From positions 1-64,000 of the forward strand of contig JAIQFH010000041.1 of assembly GCA_020073385.1 (NCBI GenBank): 64,000 nt of DNA, in the 5' to 3' direction. The notes under the pieces are model-generated. The model saw only the letters and a list, made by a program, of their open reading frames with translations, was not told where the DNA came from and did not search any database. Position 1 is the stretch's first letter. Each line of letters opens with the position of its first letter. A program made the translations under genes and the position numbers. This DNA comes from Terriglobia bacterium (GTDB lineage Bacteria > Acidobacteriota > Terriglobia > Terriglobales > Acidobacteriaceae). This document shows positions 46,900-55,517 of this stretch, piece after piece.

Positions 46900-47727
46900 A
46901 TGCGCGCACTCGCCTCCGTTCCCCGTCACGTTCGAGGCCGCCTCAGAAATGCGGCGATATCGGTTCTGGTCGCCTACGCTCTGGTTGGTTTTGCCTCGGC
47001 CCAGACCGACTGTGCCGACGGAAACGGAATACTCGACAACGCCCCTCTGAAAGGGATGACAACCCAGGAACTGATTCAGAAGTTTGCTGCACAAGAGACC
47101 AAGGTCAAAGAGGCGAGATCCCACTACACTTACACCCAAGACCTGCAGGTGCAGACGCTTAACGGCACTTCGGTCGATGGCCAATTCCACGAAATCACCA
47201 CCGTTTCATACGACGACAAGGGCAAGCGGATCGAGAATGTGACCTTTGCCGAGGTATCCACATTGCGCGGTGTGCAGATCTCGGCGAACGATATGGATGA
47301 CGTTCGCGTGTTCATGCCTTGGATACTGACGGCCGATCAATTGCCAGACTACAAAATCACCTACGCGGGGCAGCAGCACGTCGACGATCTCGACACCTAC
47401 GTCTTCCACGTGGAGCCTGTGAAGGAGGAAAAGGACAAACGTTACTTCCAGGGGCGGATATGGGTCGACAATCGCGATCTGCAGGTGGTGAAGCTATGCG
47501 GCAAGAGTGTACCCGAACAAATTCGGCGCAAGAAAAAAGACCCCATTGAGGTTCGTCCCACCTTTGTCGGCTACCGGCAGCTTACAGACGGCTACTGGTT
47601 CCCAGCGTATGCGCGGGTGGATGATACGCTCCATTTCGGAGTGCAATCGATTCATTTGCGCGAGATTGTCAAGTTCAAAGACTATAAGCGGCGAGGACCC
47701 TCTGCCGCTGCGGTATCAAAACCATAA
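46900..47727 (+). CDS. Secreted LolA-like outer-membrane lipoprotein-sorting fold protein
   Basis: The 275-residue protein has a signal peptide (about 1-36, ending GFASAQ) followed by an incomplete-barrel fold seen in LolA/LolB-like proteins: antiparallel strands (YTYTQDLQVQTLNGTSVDG, FHEITTVSYDDKGKRIENVTF), a VFHVEPVKEEKDKRYFQGRIWVDNRDLQVVKL stretch and a final GYWFPAYARVDDTLHFG. TAGGAG lies before the ATG. These proteins bind hydrophobic ligands in the periplasm; the ligand here is unknown and the assignment rests on pattern only. Confidence 0.65.
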   Translation: MRALASVPRHVRGRLRNAAISVLVAYALVGFASAQTDCADGNGILDNAPLKGMTTQELIQKFAAQETKVKEARSHYTYTQDLQVQTLNGTSVDGQFHEITTVSYDDKGKRIENVTFAEVSTLRGVQISANDMDDVRVFMPWILTADQLPDYKITYAGQQHVDDLDTYVFHVEPVKEEKDKRYFQGRIWVDNRDLQVVKLCGKSVPEQIRRKKKDPIEVRPTFVGYRQLTDGYWFPAYARVDDTLHFGVQSIHLREIVKFKDYKRRGPSAAAVSKP

Positions 47728-47794
47728 AGGCATATCCTGCCGGGAAATCAGAACAGCACTTGAACCATAATTTCAGGTATGCTGTACTGCACCT

Positions 47795-47899
47795 ATGGCT
47801 GAAGAGAAAGAAAAAAACCGCGCGAAAGACATCATTCTCTGGATCATCACCATTGCCTTGGTGGCTCTGGCGATCTTCTGGTACCAGAAACCGAGATAG
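47795..47899 (+). CDS. 34-residue single-span membrane protein
   Basis: Begins MAEEKEKNRAKD, then an uninterrupted hydrophobic span (IILWIITIALVALAIFWY) and QKPR before TAG. The charge pattern of an acidic-basic soluble head and a basic tail fits a real small membrane protein. It starts 67 bases after the LolA-like gene. No family is recognised. Confidence 0.55.
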   Translation: MAEEKEKNRAKDIILWIITIALVALAIFWYQKPR

Positions 47900-48100
47900 C
47901 TTTGGCGGAGATCGTTAGTATTCCTCGTGATCCCTTCCCGCTGTGGGCTACGTCCGCAATCCTCGTCCCACGGGTGTTGCAAAATCTCCAAGTTAGTCCG
48001 CCATTTCCACGCTAGGGGTTTCCGCCCGCCATCGGGTAAGATACTTCGGCTGCACCATGCACCTCGCAAGTGGCGCGTCTGCGCTCGCTTTCGCTCATAG

Positions 48101-48811
48101 ATGAATCGCGAATATCACAAAGGCTACAGCCAGGAATTGCACCGCGACATGGAGGCGCTCGTCTTCGGGCACTCCGGGACGCCTCTGCTTGTCTTTCCCA
48201 CATCCATGGGAAAGTTCTTCGAGTACGAAGACCGGGGGATGATCGGCGCGCTGGCCCCAAAGATTGAGCGCGGCGAGATTCAGGTATTCTGCCCTGATGG
48301 CGTCGACACGGAAAGCTGGTACAACAAGGGCGTACACCCTCGAGTGCGGGTCATGCGCCATCTGCAGTACGAGCGTTACCTCCTGCACGAATTCCTGCCG
48401 TTTATCCGCTGGAAGAACCAGGCATGGCAGCTCGGTGTGACGGGCTGCAGCTTCGGCGGCTACCACTGCGTGAACTTTGCGCTGAAGCATCCTGACGTCG
48501 TGACTCACTGTGTCAGCATGAGCGGCGCGTTCGATATCCACCAGTTTCTGGATGGGTACTACGACGACGACTGCTACTTCAACAATCCTCCGGATTTCAT
48601 CCCCAATCTGACCGACGACTGGTTCCTCAGCCGCTATCGGCAGATGAAGATTGTGCTCGGATCTGCAGACTGGGACATGTGTCTGGATCAGAACGTAAAA
48701 TTCTCGGCGATCCTGAACGGCAAAGCGATTCCACATTGGTTGGACGTCTGGAATGACAATTCCAAGCATGATTGGCCACTGTGGCTGAGGATGGCGGGAA
48801 AGTATTTCTGA
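48101..48811 (+). CDS. Putative esterase, alpha/beta hydrolase fold (cluster gene 1)
   Basis: The 236-residue protein has the nucleophile elbow GCSFGG (Ser about 117), VFPTSMGKFFEYED at the oxyanion side and a late His (NSKHDWPLW) that should complete the triad with Asp. It matches the putative-esterase group related to esterase D and antigen 85. No signal peptide is present, so it acts in the cytosol. It opens a run of amide-ligase genes and may activate, release or hydrolyse their product. The upstream 200 bases (47900-48100) show no gene. Confidence 0.85.
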   Translation: MNREYHKGYSQELHRDMEALVFGHSGTPLLVFPTSMGKFFEYEDRGMIGALAPKIERGEIQVFCPDGVDTESWYNKGVHPRVRVMRHLQYERYLLHEFLPFIRWKNQAWQLGVTGCSFGGYHCVNFALKHPDVVTHCVSMSGAFDIHQFLDGYYDDDCYFNNPPDFIPNLTDDWFLSRYRQMKIVLGSADWDMCLDQNVKFSAILNGKAIPHWLDVWNDNSKHDWPLWLRMAGKYF

Positions 48812-48816
48812 TTCTC

Positions 48817-48882
48817 GTAGAGACGTAGCTTGCTGCGTCTCGTTCGTCCAGGAGCAGGAGGCATTATAAGCAACGTCTCTAT
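48817..48882. repeat. GTAGAGACG...CGTCTCTA dispersed inverted repeat, copy 1
   Basis: GTAGAGACGTAGCTTGCTG at the left and CAACGTCTCTA at the right enclose an ACG-type core between esterase and ATP-grasp genes. A second copy is at 62417-62478. Confidence 0.7.
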
Positions 48883-48893
48883 GGAGTGAGTAA

Positions 48894-49874
48894 ATGAAGA
48901 AGATCGGCATTCTATTCGGTATGGAAAACACCTTTCCGCCCGCGGTGGTGGAGAAGATCAATTCGATGAAGGTCGATGGCATCACAGCCGAGTTCGTGAA
49001 AATTGGCGGCATCCGCATGGATGAGCCGATGAAATACGACGTCATCATCGACCGCATTTCGCAGGACATCCAGTTCTATCGCGCCTACCTGAAGAACGCC
49101 GCACTGCATGGAACGATCGTCGTGAACAATCCGTTCTGGTGGACAGCCGATGACAAGTTCTTCAATTACTCGCTCGCGCACAAGATGGGCGTCGCGATCC
49201 CGCCGACGGTGATCCTGCCGCACAATAAGCATCCCGAAGGCACCACCGAGCAATCGATGCGCAACCTGATCTTCCCCTTGAACTGGCAGGAGATCTTTGA
49301 GTATGTCGGCTTCCCCGCTTTCCTCAAGCCCTATTCCGGCGGTGGATGGAAGCACGTTTACAAAGTGCATACGCCGGAAGAGTTTTTCCATCATTACAAT
49401 CAGACCGGCGACCTCTGCATGACTTTGCAGCACGGTGTCGAGTTCGATGAGTACTACCGCTGCTACGTGGTGGGACAGGAGAAGGTCCACATCATGAAAT
49501 ACGACCCCAAGGCTCCTCACCATGAACGTTATGTAAAGGGAAATCCGCCGCCGTCGTCTGCGGCTCTGCATAGCCGCATCGAGAGGGATGCGCTGGCCTT
49601 GTGCCGTGCTTTGGGGTATGACCTTAACACTGTGGAGTTCGCGGTCGAAAAAGGTGTGCCTTACGCGATCGACTTCCTGAACCCCGCGCCCGATGCGGAA
49701 ATTACGTCAGTGGGGCAAGAGAATTTTGACTGGATCGTGAACGCCGTCGCAGAGATGGCCATCAAAATGGCTCAGAGTGGCGTCAGTCCGGTAAAGGAAT
49801 TGCGCTGGGCGGGATTCTTGGCAGGGCCGGAGGTCTCGCCAAAGTCTGCCGCACAGAAGAAGTCCAAGGCATAG
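48894..49874 (+). CDS. RimK-like ATP-grasp ligase (cluster gene 2)
   Basis: ATP-grasp enzymes join a carboxylate to an amine through an acyl phosphate. The 326 residues include an N-terminal preATP-grasp domain, PAFLKPYSGGGWKHVYKV with the ATP-lysine and Gly loop (about 142-159), the TLQHGVEFDEYYRCYVVGQ strand pair, and VEFAVEKGVPYAIDFLNPAPD, with metal-binding Asp and Asn near the C terminus. GGAGTGAG precedes the ATG. It sits between an esterase and a membrane protein, 900 bases upstream of a GCS2-type ligase. The substrates are not known. Confidence 0.85.
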   Translation: MKKIGILFGMENTFPPAVVEKINSMKVDGITAEFVKIGGIRMDEPMKYDVIIDRISQDIQFYRAYLKNAALHGTIVVNNPFWWTADDKFFNYSLAHKMGVAIPPTVILPHNKHPEGTTEQSMRNLIFPLNWQEIFEYVGFPAFLKPYSGGGWKHVYKVHTPEEFFHHYNQTGDLCMTLQHGVEFDEYYRCYVVGQEKVHIMKYDPKAPHHERYVKGNPPPSSAALHSRIERDALALCRALGYDLNTVEFAVEKGVPYAIDFLNPAPDAEITSVGQENFDWIVNAVAEMAIKMAQSGVSPVKELRWAGFLAGPEVSPKSAAQKKSKA

Positions 49875-49877
49875 GCT

Positions 49878-50222
49878 GTGGAAGATCCAAACAGAAAGCG
49901 ATTCCTCTGGGGTGTGTCGCTAGCGTGGGCGCCGTGGGTTCCAACTCTCATTGGTTTGGGTTATGCGTTTCGAGGAATCTCGAACTCGAAGGCGACCGGG
50001 CTTGGGGCCGTAGCGGGAGGCTTGGCTGAATTATTGGTGATCTGGGGCATCGCGACGATGATCGTCAGTCAAGTCGGTGCGATCGTCTGGCTGTCGCGTA
50101 GTTTTTCTTACGAACACCCGGTCCGCAGCCTGGTTTCTGTTCTTTCGATCTGTTTGAGCGTACTTATGCTCACCCTCACTTGCTTTTTGATATGGTTTGC
50201 TTGGTTTCAGGCGAGGCACTGA
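49878..50222 (+). CDS. Small multi-span membrane protein (cluster gene 3)
   Basis: The 114 residues contain three hydrophobic segments (VSLAWAPWVPTLIGLGYAF, AELLVIWGIATMIVSQVGAIV, LVSVLSICLSVLMLTLTCFLI) and a GTG start 3 bases after the ATP-grasp stop, so it is cotranscribed. No family is recognised. It may anchor the cluster product or be an accessory transporter piece. Confidence 0.7.
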   Translation: MEDPNRKRFLWGVSLAWAPWVPTLIGLGYAFRGISNSKATGLGAVAGGLAELLVIWGIATMIVSQVGAIVWLSRSFSYEHPVRSLVSVLSICLSVLMLTLTCFLIWFAWFQARH

Positions 50223-50272
50223 ACCGATCCTCGACGATTTGCTGACGCAGAAACAGGGGGCATAGTCTTACG

Positions 50273-50644
50273 ATGAAAGGCGCAGCTCCAGCAAAGACAA
50301 CAGTGGATGAATATCTGGCAAACACACCCGAACCGGCCCGCAGCACGCTGAAACACATTCGCGCCGTGATTAAGTCCGTCGTTCCCAAAGAAACGACCGA
50401 GGTGATCAGCTACCGCATTCCAATGTTCAAATACAAAGGAATGCTCGTCGGATATGCCGCTTTCGCCAAGCATTGCAGCCTTTTCCCAACTGGTTCCGGT
50501 GTGATCAAGAAGTTCGAGAAGGAACTCAAGGGCTACCAGACTTCCAAGGGCACGATTCAATTCCCGTCTGATAAGCCTATCCCCGACGCCTTGCTGAAGA
50601 AAATCGTGAAGCAGCGGGTTAAGGAAAACCGGGAATGGGACTGA
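50273..50644 (+). CDS. DUF1801/YdhG-like protein
   Basis: The 123-residue soluble protein matches the DUF1801 (iron-chaperone-like) fold: TVDEYLANTPEPARSTLKHIRAVI, TEVISYRIPMFKYKGMLVGYAAF, HCSLFPTGSGVIKKFEKEL and a C-terminal DALLKKIVKQRVKEN. The name iron chaperone in databases rests on distant frataxin-like similarity. It lies in the ligase cluster but may be a passenger. Confidence 0.83.
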   Translation: MKGAAPAKTTVDEYLANTPEPARSTLKHIRAVIKSVVPKETTEVISYRIPMFKYKGMLVGYAAFAKHCSLFPTGSGVIKKFEKELKGYQTSKGTIQFPSDKPIPDALLKKIVKQRVKENREWD

Positions 50645-50674
50645 TGGATTGCGCCTAACATGCGGTTGGGTCGT

Positions 50675-50683
50675 TGCTATAAT
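50675..50683 (+). promoter_or_regulatory. Extended -10 promoter before the YbdK-like gene
   Basis: TGCTATAAT is a consensus extended -10 (TGn plus TATAAT) about 100 bases upstream of the YbdK-like start. The -35 region is poor, as is usual for extended -10 promoters. Confidence 0.6.
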
Positions 50684-50781
50684 GTTGTGGCCTAGTCTCC
50701 CCCATTGACCCAAGATGGGGCATTCGGAAGCAACGCACATCCTGAATTAAACTTGCGAGCACAGCGCCCGTCACACTTTTT

Positions 50782-51924
50782 ATGTTGCCGACGTTCACTA
50801 TCGGAATCGAAGAAGAGTATCAGACCATAGATCCGGTCACGCGTGATCTGCGCTCGCACATTCACGCCGAAATTCTGGAGAAGGGCAAGATGATTCTCCA
50901 GGAGCGGGTGAAGGCGGAGATGCATCAGTCCGTGGTCGAGGTGGGGACGAGCGTCTGCAAGAACATCAAAGAGGCGAAGACAGAGTTACGCACACTGCGC
51001 CGCAATATTATTCGGTTGGCGGGGGAAAATGGATTAAAACTGGCGTCGGTGGCGACGCATCCGTTTTCGGATTGGCGGACGCAGGAGATCCATCCCGACG
51101 AGCGTTACAAGAACATCGTCGAGGACCTGCAACTGGTGGCGCGCGCCAACCTGATCTTCGGCCTGCATGTTCACATCGGGATCGAGGATCGCGAGACCGC
51201 GATTCACATGATGAATCACGCACGCTACTTCCTGCCTCATATCCTCGCGCTCTCGACCAATTCTCCGTTCTGGCTGGGTATGAACACGGGCCTGAAATCC
51301 TATCGCTGCAAAGTGTTCGACAAGTTTCCACGCACCAATATTCCTGATTACTTTCCCAGCTGGGGCGAGTACGAGAATTTCATCAAGCTGCTGATCAAGA
51401 CGAACTGCATCGATAACGCGAAGAAGATCTGGTGGGATATCAGGCCGCATCCATTCTTCAACACGATTGAGTTCCGCGTCTGCGACATCCCCATGCGGGC
51501 GGACGAAACTATCGCGATTGCCGCTTTGATTCAGGCTACGGTAGCGAAACTCTACAAGCTGTATACGGCGAATCAGGGGTTCCGCCTCTATCGCCGCGCC
51601 TTGATCATGGAGAATAAATGGCGCGCCGCGCGCTATGGACTCGACGGGAAGCTGATTGACTTCGGCAAGCAGAAAGAAGTGCCCGCTCGCGACCTGGTCC
51701 ATGAATACCTGGAATTTATCGACGATGTGGTGGATGAACTGGATTCGCGCGAGGAACTCGAATACATCCACAAGATTCTCGAGACCGGCAGCGGTGCCGA
51801 CCGGCAACTGCGCGTCTTCGAGCAAACCGGGGATCTGAAAAAAGTAGTCGACTACATCATCGAAGAAACGGAAGCCGGTTTGGCGGAGAGCGCAGAACCG
51901 GCAGCCGTGACGAAAGCAGGGTAA
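50782..51924 (+). CDS. YbdK/GCS2-family carboxylate-amine ligase
   Basis: Glutamate-cysteine-ligase-like enzymes form amide bonds with ATP. The 380-residue protein has IGIEEEYQ (metal-binding Glu cluster, about 8-14), AEMHQSVVEVGTSVC, GLHVHIGI with the metal His (about 127-133) and TIEFRVCDIPM (about 232-242), all family hallmarks. It ends with an acidic-Ala tail. YbdK homologues show weak glutamate-cysteine ligase activity, but the true substrates are unknown. Its stop shares one base with the next ATG, so it is translationally coupled to an aminopeptidase. Confidence 0.92.
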   Translation: MLPTFTIGIEEEYQTIDPVTRDLRSHIHAEILEKGKMILQERVKAEMHQSVVEVGTSVCKNIKEAKTELRTLRRNIIRLAGENGLKLASVATHPFSDWRTQEIHPDERYKNIVEDLQLVARANLIFGLHVHIGIEDRETAIHMMNHARYFLPHILALSTNSPFWLGMNTGLKSYRCKVFDKFPRTNIPDYFPSWGEYENFIKLLIKTNCIDNAKKIWWDIRPHPFFNTIEFRVCDIPMRADETIAIAALIQATVAKLYKLYTANQGFRLYRRALIMENKWRAARYGLDGKLIDFGKQKEVPARDLVHEYLEFIDDVVDELDSREELEYIHKILETGSGADRQLRVFEQTGDLKKVVDYIIEETEAGLAESAEPAAVTKAG

Positions 51925-52970
51925 TGAGCACTTCTGTACGTCCGAATCACATCCATCTGAACCAACTTCCTTTTGACCCCGAATTCGCCCCCGGGGCTCG
52001 CAATGCGGTCCATGTCTGCCTGCGGATTCAGCCCAGCGAGTGCGTCTGCGTCATCACCGACGAAGCTACGCTGGAAATCGCGGCCGCAATCGTGGCAGAA
52101 CTCGAAAAGCTTGGCGCACCGTATCACGCCTGGGTGATGGAAGAACTGGCCGACCGTCCGCTGAGGGACCTGCCCCGAGAGATTCTTGAGGACCTCGAAC
52201 AAAGCCAGGTGTCAATCTTTGCCGTGCAGGCGCAGCGAAACGAGTTGCGCTCGCGCATTCAGATGACGGACGTGGTGAACCGGCGCAAAATCCGCCATGC
52301 GCACATGGTCAACATCAATCGCCAGATCATGCTCGAAGGCATGCGCGCCGACTTTCAGCGCGTCGATCGCCTGAGCCAGAAAGTGGTCGAGATGGTGCGC
52401 AAGGCTTCGAAGATTCGCGCCAACACCGCGGCCGGCACTGATCTTACGGCCGATCTGAATCCGAACTATAAGTGGCTCAAGACCAGCGGCATCATCTCCC
52501 CGGAGAAATGGGGCAATCTGCCGGGAGGCGAGATCTTCACGACTCCCGGAGAGGTGAATGGAACGTTCGTGATCGACGGAGTCGTCGGCGATTATCTGTG
52601 CGCAAAGTTCGGCAGCCTGCGGGAGACTCCCCTCACCATCCGAATGAAGGGCAATCGCCTGACTGAAGCCCACTCCGAGAATCGAGAATTGGAAGACGAC
52701 TTCTGGAAGTACACCCACACCGATGCCAATAGCGATCGTGTGGGTGAGTTTGCTATCGGCACGAACATCGATCTGAAAGAGGTGATCGGCCAGATCCTGC
52801 AGGACGAGAAATATCCCGGCGTGCACATTGCATTCGGAAATCCCTACGGCGCACACACCGGCGCGGATTGGGATTCGACGACGCACATCGACGTTGTTGG
52901 CCGCAAGTTCAACATCTGGGTGGATGACCAGCAGATCATGCGCGAGGGAAGGTTTCTGGTGGAGGCATAA
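51924..52970 (+). CDS. M29-like (AmpS/thermophilic type) metalloaminopeptidase
   Basis: The 348-residue protein carries the dimetal ligand set of peptidase family M29: Glu in TTPGEVNGTF, Glu in RVGEFAIGTN, and His-His-Asp in GAHTGADWDSTTHIDVVGR. The N-terminal Rossmann-like half is present. It would remove an N-terminal residue from a small peptide. Because it overlaps a ligase gene by one base (TAATG), it more likely trims or recycles the ligase product than degrades proteins in general. Confidence 0.85.
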   Translation: MSTSVRPNHIHLNQLPFDPEFAPGARNAVHVCLRIQPSECVCVITDEATLEIAAAIVAELEKLGAPYHAWVMEELADRPLRDLPREILEDLEQSQVSIFAVQAQRNELRSRIQMTDVVNRRKIRHAHMVNINRQIMLEGMRADFQRVDRLSQKVVEMVRKASKIRANTAAGTDLTADLNPNYKWLKTSGIISPEKWGNLPGGEIFTTPGEVNGTFVIDGVVGDYLCAKFGSLRETPLTIRMKGNRLTEAHSENRELEDDFWKYTHTDANSDRVGEFAIGTNIDLKEVIGQILQDEKYPGVHIAFGNPYGAHTGADWDSTTHIDVVGRKFNIWVDDQQIMREGRFLVEA

Positions 52971-52973
52971 CCC

Positions 52974-53342
52974 ATGCCCGTTTCTGATAGTAAGGGGACT
53001 TCAGTGTCGACGCTGTTGCTAAGGGCATATGCCGCCTTTAACGCCCGCGATATCAACGGCGCATTGGCGACGATGAGCTCTGACGTGGCATGGCCGAACG
53101 GCATGGAGGGCGGCAGCGTCGACGGTCATGAGGGCGTCCGCGCTTACTGGACACGCCAGTGGGGCATGATTGATCCGCATGTCGACCCGGTGAGCTTTAC
53201 TGAGGACGAATCCGGACGAGTCATCGTCGACGTGCATCAGGTCGTGCGCGATCTGTCCGGCAAAGTGCTAATGGACCGTGTGGTCCAGCACGTCTACACA
53301 CTGAAGGACGGACTGATCCAAAGCATGGACATTCGCGAGTAA
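52974..53342 (+). CDS. NTF2/SnoaL-like small protein
   Basis: The 122 residues form a cone-like alpha+beta fold: an N-terminal helix (LLLRAYAAFNARDINGALATMSSDVAW), GHEGVRAYWTRQWG and strands ending VVQHVYTLKDGLIQSMDIRE. This pattern is of the SnoaL/NTF2-like superfamily, which includes enzymes and ligand-binding proteins. It starts 3 bases after the peptidase stop, so it belongs to the ligase operon. Confidence 0.83.
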   Translation: MPVSDSKGTSVSTLLLRAYAAFNARDINGALATMSSDVAWPNGMEGGSVDGHEGVRAYWTRQWGMIDPHVDPVSFTEDESGRVIVDVHQVVRDLSGKVLMDRVVQHVYTLKDGLIQSMDIRE

Positions 53343-53363
53343 CCCGCTCCATACTGCCTCACT

Positions 53364-54560
53364 ATGATTCCTTCGCTGCGCCGGCAGTTTAATCACAACT
53401 TCACCGTCGAGAAATACCAGGCGTTTCTGCGGCGCATCGACGATGCCTGCGGGACCCATGTGCAGTTCCGTCTCTCAGAGACCGCGTGCTTCTTCCCGAA
53501 GGAGTTGCTTGATCAGATGGCCCACGATGGCGAGGCCTTGATGCGCCAACTGGTAGACAACCCGGAATATCGGGCCAAGTCGGACGAGGCCGTTCCCGCG
53601 GAGTTTAAGGTTCCGAATGAAGCTCCCCATCCGATGTTCGTGCAGGTTGATTTCGGCCTTGTGCGTGGCGCCAGCGGCGAGCTAAGACCTAAGCTGGTCG
53701 AACTACAAGCCTTCCCCTCTCTATATGCCTATCAAGGACCATTGGCCGAGGCCTACATCGGCGTCTACAGCCTGAAGGCGGATTCCGGCCGACTGAAGTA
53801 CCTGTTGAGCGGCCTGGAACCCGACTCGTACCGCGAGCTTCTCCGGCGCGCCATCGTAGGCTCGCATGATCCCGAAAATGTGATTCTGATGGAAATCGAT
53901 CCTGCCCATCAGAAGACACTGCCTGATTTCCTTCTCACCGAAAAGATGTTAGGAGTCCGCGCAGTCGATATTGTCGATATCAAGAAGGATGGCTCTCGTC
54001 TTTACTACGACCGCGACGGCAAGCGTATTCCGATCCGGCGGATCTACAACCGTGCCATCGTCGACGAACTGGAACGCAAGAACGTGAAGCTGGCTTTCGA
54101 CTGGCGTGACGATCTCAACGTCGAGTGGGCGGGACATCCAAACTGGTATTTCCGCATCAGCAAATTCTCCATCCCGTATCTGAAGCATGAGTCGGTGCCC
54201 AAAACCTGGTTCCTTGACCAACTCAAGGAAATACCCTCCGATCTGGAGAATTACGCTCTGAAGCCGCTCTACTCGTTCGCAGGTCTGGGGGTGGTGATTG
54301 CGCCGAAGAAAGAGGACATCGCGGCGATTCCGGCCGACAAGCGTCCGTACTACATCCTGCAGGAGCGTCTGAATTTCGAACCAGTGATCGAAACCCCTTT
54401 CGGAGGCACGAAGGCAGAGGTTCGGGTGATGTATATCTGGCTGGAAGGATTGACTCCGGTGATGACGATCATCCGCATGGGCCGCGGACTCATGATGGGC
54501 GTCGATCACAACAAGAACATGGAATGGGTCGGCGCATCGGCCGGCTTGTATATAGACTAG
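53364..54560 (+). CDS. Second ATP-grasp-like protein of the ligase operon
   Basis: I recognise an ATP-grasp-type pattern but not a named family in the 398 residues: a substrate half with LRPKLVELQAFPSLYAYQGP, then YALKPLYSFAGLGVVIAPKKED (ATP lysine and Gly loop, about 292-313), YYILQERLNFEPVIETPFGG, and EVRVMYIWLEGLTPVMTIIRMGRG near the end. Metal-ligand Glu and Asn candidates are less clear than in typical ATP-grasp enzymes, so activity is not assured. It lies 21 bases after the NTF2-like gene, last of four packed genes that begin with the YbdK-like ligase. Confidence 0.7.
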   Translation: MIPSLRRQFNHNFTVEKYQAFLRRIDDACGTHVQFRLSETACFFPKELLDQMAHDGEALMRQLVDNPEYRAKSDEAVPAEFKVPNEAPHPMFVQVDFGLVRGASGELRPKLVELQAFPSLYAYQGPLAEAYIGVYSLKADSGRLKYLLSGLEPDSYRELLRRAIVGSHDPENVILMEIDPAHQKTLPDFLLTEKMLGVRAVDIVDIKKDGSRLYYDRDGKRIPIRRIYNRAIVDELERKNVKLAFDWRDDLNVEWAGHPNWYFRISKFSIPYLKHESVPKTWFLDQLKEIPSDLENYALKPLYSFAGLGVVIAPKKEDIAAIPADKRPYYILQERLNFEPVIETPFGGTKAEVRVMYIWLEGLTPVMTIIRMGRGLMMGVDHNKNMEWVGASAGLYID

Positions 54561-54591
54561 CTCGACGGTGCGCTAACTTTCGGAGCGACCC

Positions 54592-54762
54592 CTACTTTAG
54601 CTTCACAAACAGCAGCACGAAGATCGCCCAGATTCCCACGGTCATGGGAAACTGCACCACCATGGCATCCCGCATCGCCCCGCCTCTCGGCAATGCGAAC
54701 GTAAGCAACATCATGGCCAGAGCGGTCAGGACTCCAACCAGAAACTTGCCTTTGGCATTCAT
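54592..54762 (-). CDS. 56-residue two-span membrane protein
   Basis: Starts MNAKGKFLVG, has spans VLTALAMMLLTFAL and VGIWAIFVLLFV, and ends KLK. AAGGG and GAGAG lie upstream of the ATG. It runs opposite to the ligase operon and follows the DedA-like gene on the same strand by 48 bases, so the two may be cotranscribed. No family is recognised. Confidence 0.6.
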   Translation of the reverse strand: MNAKGKFLVGVLTALAMMLLTFALPRGGAMRDAMVVQFPMTVGIWAIFVLLFVKLK

Positions 54763-54810
54763 GTCTCTCGACCCTTGCCTTTCTTCTCGCCCCCGCGAAA
54801 GAGTACCAGT

Positions 54811-55479
54811 TCAGATAGCTGGCGATTGTACACCTGTTTTCGCGTTGTTGATGCCTGCGGCTTCCAGACGCCGACTCGCCAGAATTCCACCAGCAAGCAG
54901 GACCATCGCCAAGACCACTCCGACAGCGATCCATCCCCAATGCTGCGACGGATGCCGCAGCACCCGCAGAAAGTGGCGGCCGTAGTGTCCGGCAACGAAG
55001 GCTATCGTGAAATATCTCACGCTGCGGCAAGCGGTGACGATCGCTAGAAATCTCCCCAGCGGATAGTCCCCCGCACCTGCAGCCGCGAAAAACAGGGAGG
55101 TCGGAGAGGGCAGCGGAATCGCCGTGGAAGCAATCAAAGTACCTGTGCCCCAATGCTGAAACAGTTTCAGGAACTTCGAGAGCTTGCCCTGCTTGAATTT
55201 CTTGTCCAGATAAGCCGATCCGGCAGTTCGCGCCAGGCGGAAAGTCAAGTATGCACCCACGACCGAGCCCGCCGTCGCCGCAGCAGCATACTCCCACCAC
55301 AAGGGCCGATGACTTGCCGCAAGTACTGCAGTCAGAATATCGGGACCACCAAAGGTGGGGATCGGAGAACTATCAAGAATGGCCAGGAAGAAAAGCCCTG
55401 CGGCTCCCAGATGGCGTAACGTCGTGAGTAGCGTAGGATGGCCGCGCGGTTTACGAACCGGGGCGAGCAGGCTCAACAT
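54811..55479 (-). CDS. DedA/VTT-domain inner-membrane protein
   Basis: The 222 residues fit the SNARE-associated/VTT family: reentrant-loop motifs FGGPDILTAVLAAS (about 43-56) and AIPLPSPTSLFFAAAGAG (about 121-138), several membrane segments, and a basic loop (DKKFKQGKLSKFLKLFQ). Members act in lipid scrambling or proton-coupled envelope homeostasis. The first acidic residue of typical DedA sites is replaced, as in the YqaA-like branch. Confidence 0.83.
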   Translation of the reverse strand: MLSLLAPVRKPRGHPTLLTTLRHLGAAGLFFLAILDSSPIPTFGGPDILTAVLAASHRPLWWEYAAAATAGSVVGAYLTFRLARTAGSAYLDKKFKQGKLSKFLKLFQHWGTGTLIASTAIPLPSPTSLFFAAAGAGDYPLGRFLAIVTACRSVRYFTIAFVAGHYGRHFLRVLRHPSQHWGWIAVGVVLAMVLLAGGILASRRLEAAGINNAKTGVQSPAI

Positions 55480-55517
55480 GCCTGCAATATATCAAGTCCG
55501 TGGAAAACGACCTTCAG

